Source of the DNA: Verrucomicrobiales bacterium
Lineage (GTDB): Bacteria; Verrucomicrobiota; Verrucomicrobiia; Verrucomicrobiales; DEV007
DNA length: 64,000 nucleotides
Assembly: GCA_029213265.1 (NCBI GenBank)
Contig: JARGNG010000020.1
Coordinates: 19,702-83,701 of the forward strand
Reading direction: 5' to 3'
The notes under the pieces were generated by a model. It was given only the letters and a program-made list of their open reading frames with translations, was not told the origin of the DNA and searched no databases. The number at the start of each line of letters is the position of its first letter. Position 1 is the stretch's first letter. The position numbers were made by a program, and so were the translations under genes. Shown here piece by piece: positions 63,894 to 64,000 of the stretch.

Positions 63894-64000
63894 ATGAATC
63901 CAAATCAATTTACCCTCAAACTGCAGGAAGCCTTCCAGGCGGCCCAGACCCTCGCCGAACAGAAAAGCCATGCCGAGATCAGCAGCCTGCATCTCATGGC
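63894..64000 (+). CDS. clpB: ATP-dependent chaperone ClpB, N-terminal part (truncated by window end)
   Basis: The first 35 codons are 'MNPNQFTLKLQEAFQAAQTL' and 'AEQKSHAEISSLHLM', the typical beginning of the Clp N-domain of ClpB. The gene continues beyond the right edge. ClpB is a AAA+ disaggregase that works with DnaK. The ATG at 63894 is supported by the match. Confidence 0.88.
   Translation, partial: MNPNQFTLKLQEAFQAAQTLAEQKSHAEISSLHLM

Overview
This window is chromosomal DNA from a Gram-negative bacterium, most likely a member of the Verrucomicrobiota; this is inference from gene content. Two gene sets of the type common in Planctomycetes and Verrucomicrobia (cytochrome-c-like DUF1587/1592/1588/1585 with DUF1552; DUF1501, DUF1549/DUF1553 and a WD40-cytochrome protein) sit beside a Cys-type sulfatase and a fused MFS/spermidine-synthase-like protein. 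A two-partner-secretion locus shows that an outer membrane is present. No integrase, transposase, phage gene or CRISPR array was seen. Shine-Dalgarno sequences are weak or absent before many genes.

Layout. 1-3711: the helicase gene hrpA on the minus strand, running off the left edge. 3775-8222: small metabolic and membrane genes (VOC protein, DUF4336, ABA4-like membrane protein, MFS/spermidine-synthase fusion, SDR). 8430-12182: the first planctomycete-type pair (multi-domain cytochrome protein, then a Tat-exported DUF1552 protein). 12191-16005: a minus-strand run of AI-2E-family permease, MoxR ATPase and anchored LRR protein. 16006-16349: a divergent intergenic region with a cluster of DnaA-box-like sites, followed by obgE with a long acidic insertion, and cimA. 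19479-23479: sulfatase, M23 peptidase, uppP, and a response regulator fused to an excisionase-type HTH.

24244-41153 (minus) is the largest feature: a two-partner-secretion operon with two giant tandem TpsA exoproteins (2389 and 2330 aa) and one TpsB transporter with an unusual N-terminal extension. The exoproteins carry many copies of an I-G-H-G-G repeat and share a C-terminal tail. A strong intrinsic terminator lies just before tpsB, so the transporter is probably made only by read-through. 41454-43075: menG-type methyltransferase, tRNA-Leu(CAG), and a lipoate-ligase-like gene with a G10 tract.

43264-47295 encodes a two-subunit xanthine-dehydrogenase-like complex in which almost all iron-sulphur cysteines and several molybdenum-pocket motifs are gone, so it may be a pseudo-enzyme. 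47528-54300: a CPA2 antiporter with TrkA-N domain, a phosphodiesterase-family protein, a SEC-C protein, an AraD-type epimerase, and an endonuclease/phosphatase-fold protein that has lost catalytic residues. 54310-60970 (minus): the second planctomycete-type operon (DUF1501, DUF1549/1553, WD40-cytochrome), divergent from a PAS-AraC regulator. 62074-62799: a LuxR-type gene cut by an in-frame amber codon. The window ends with a TauE/SafE permease and the first codons of clpB.
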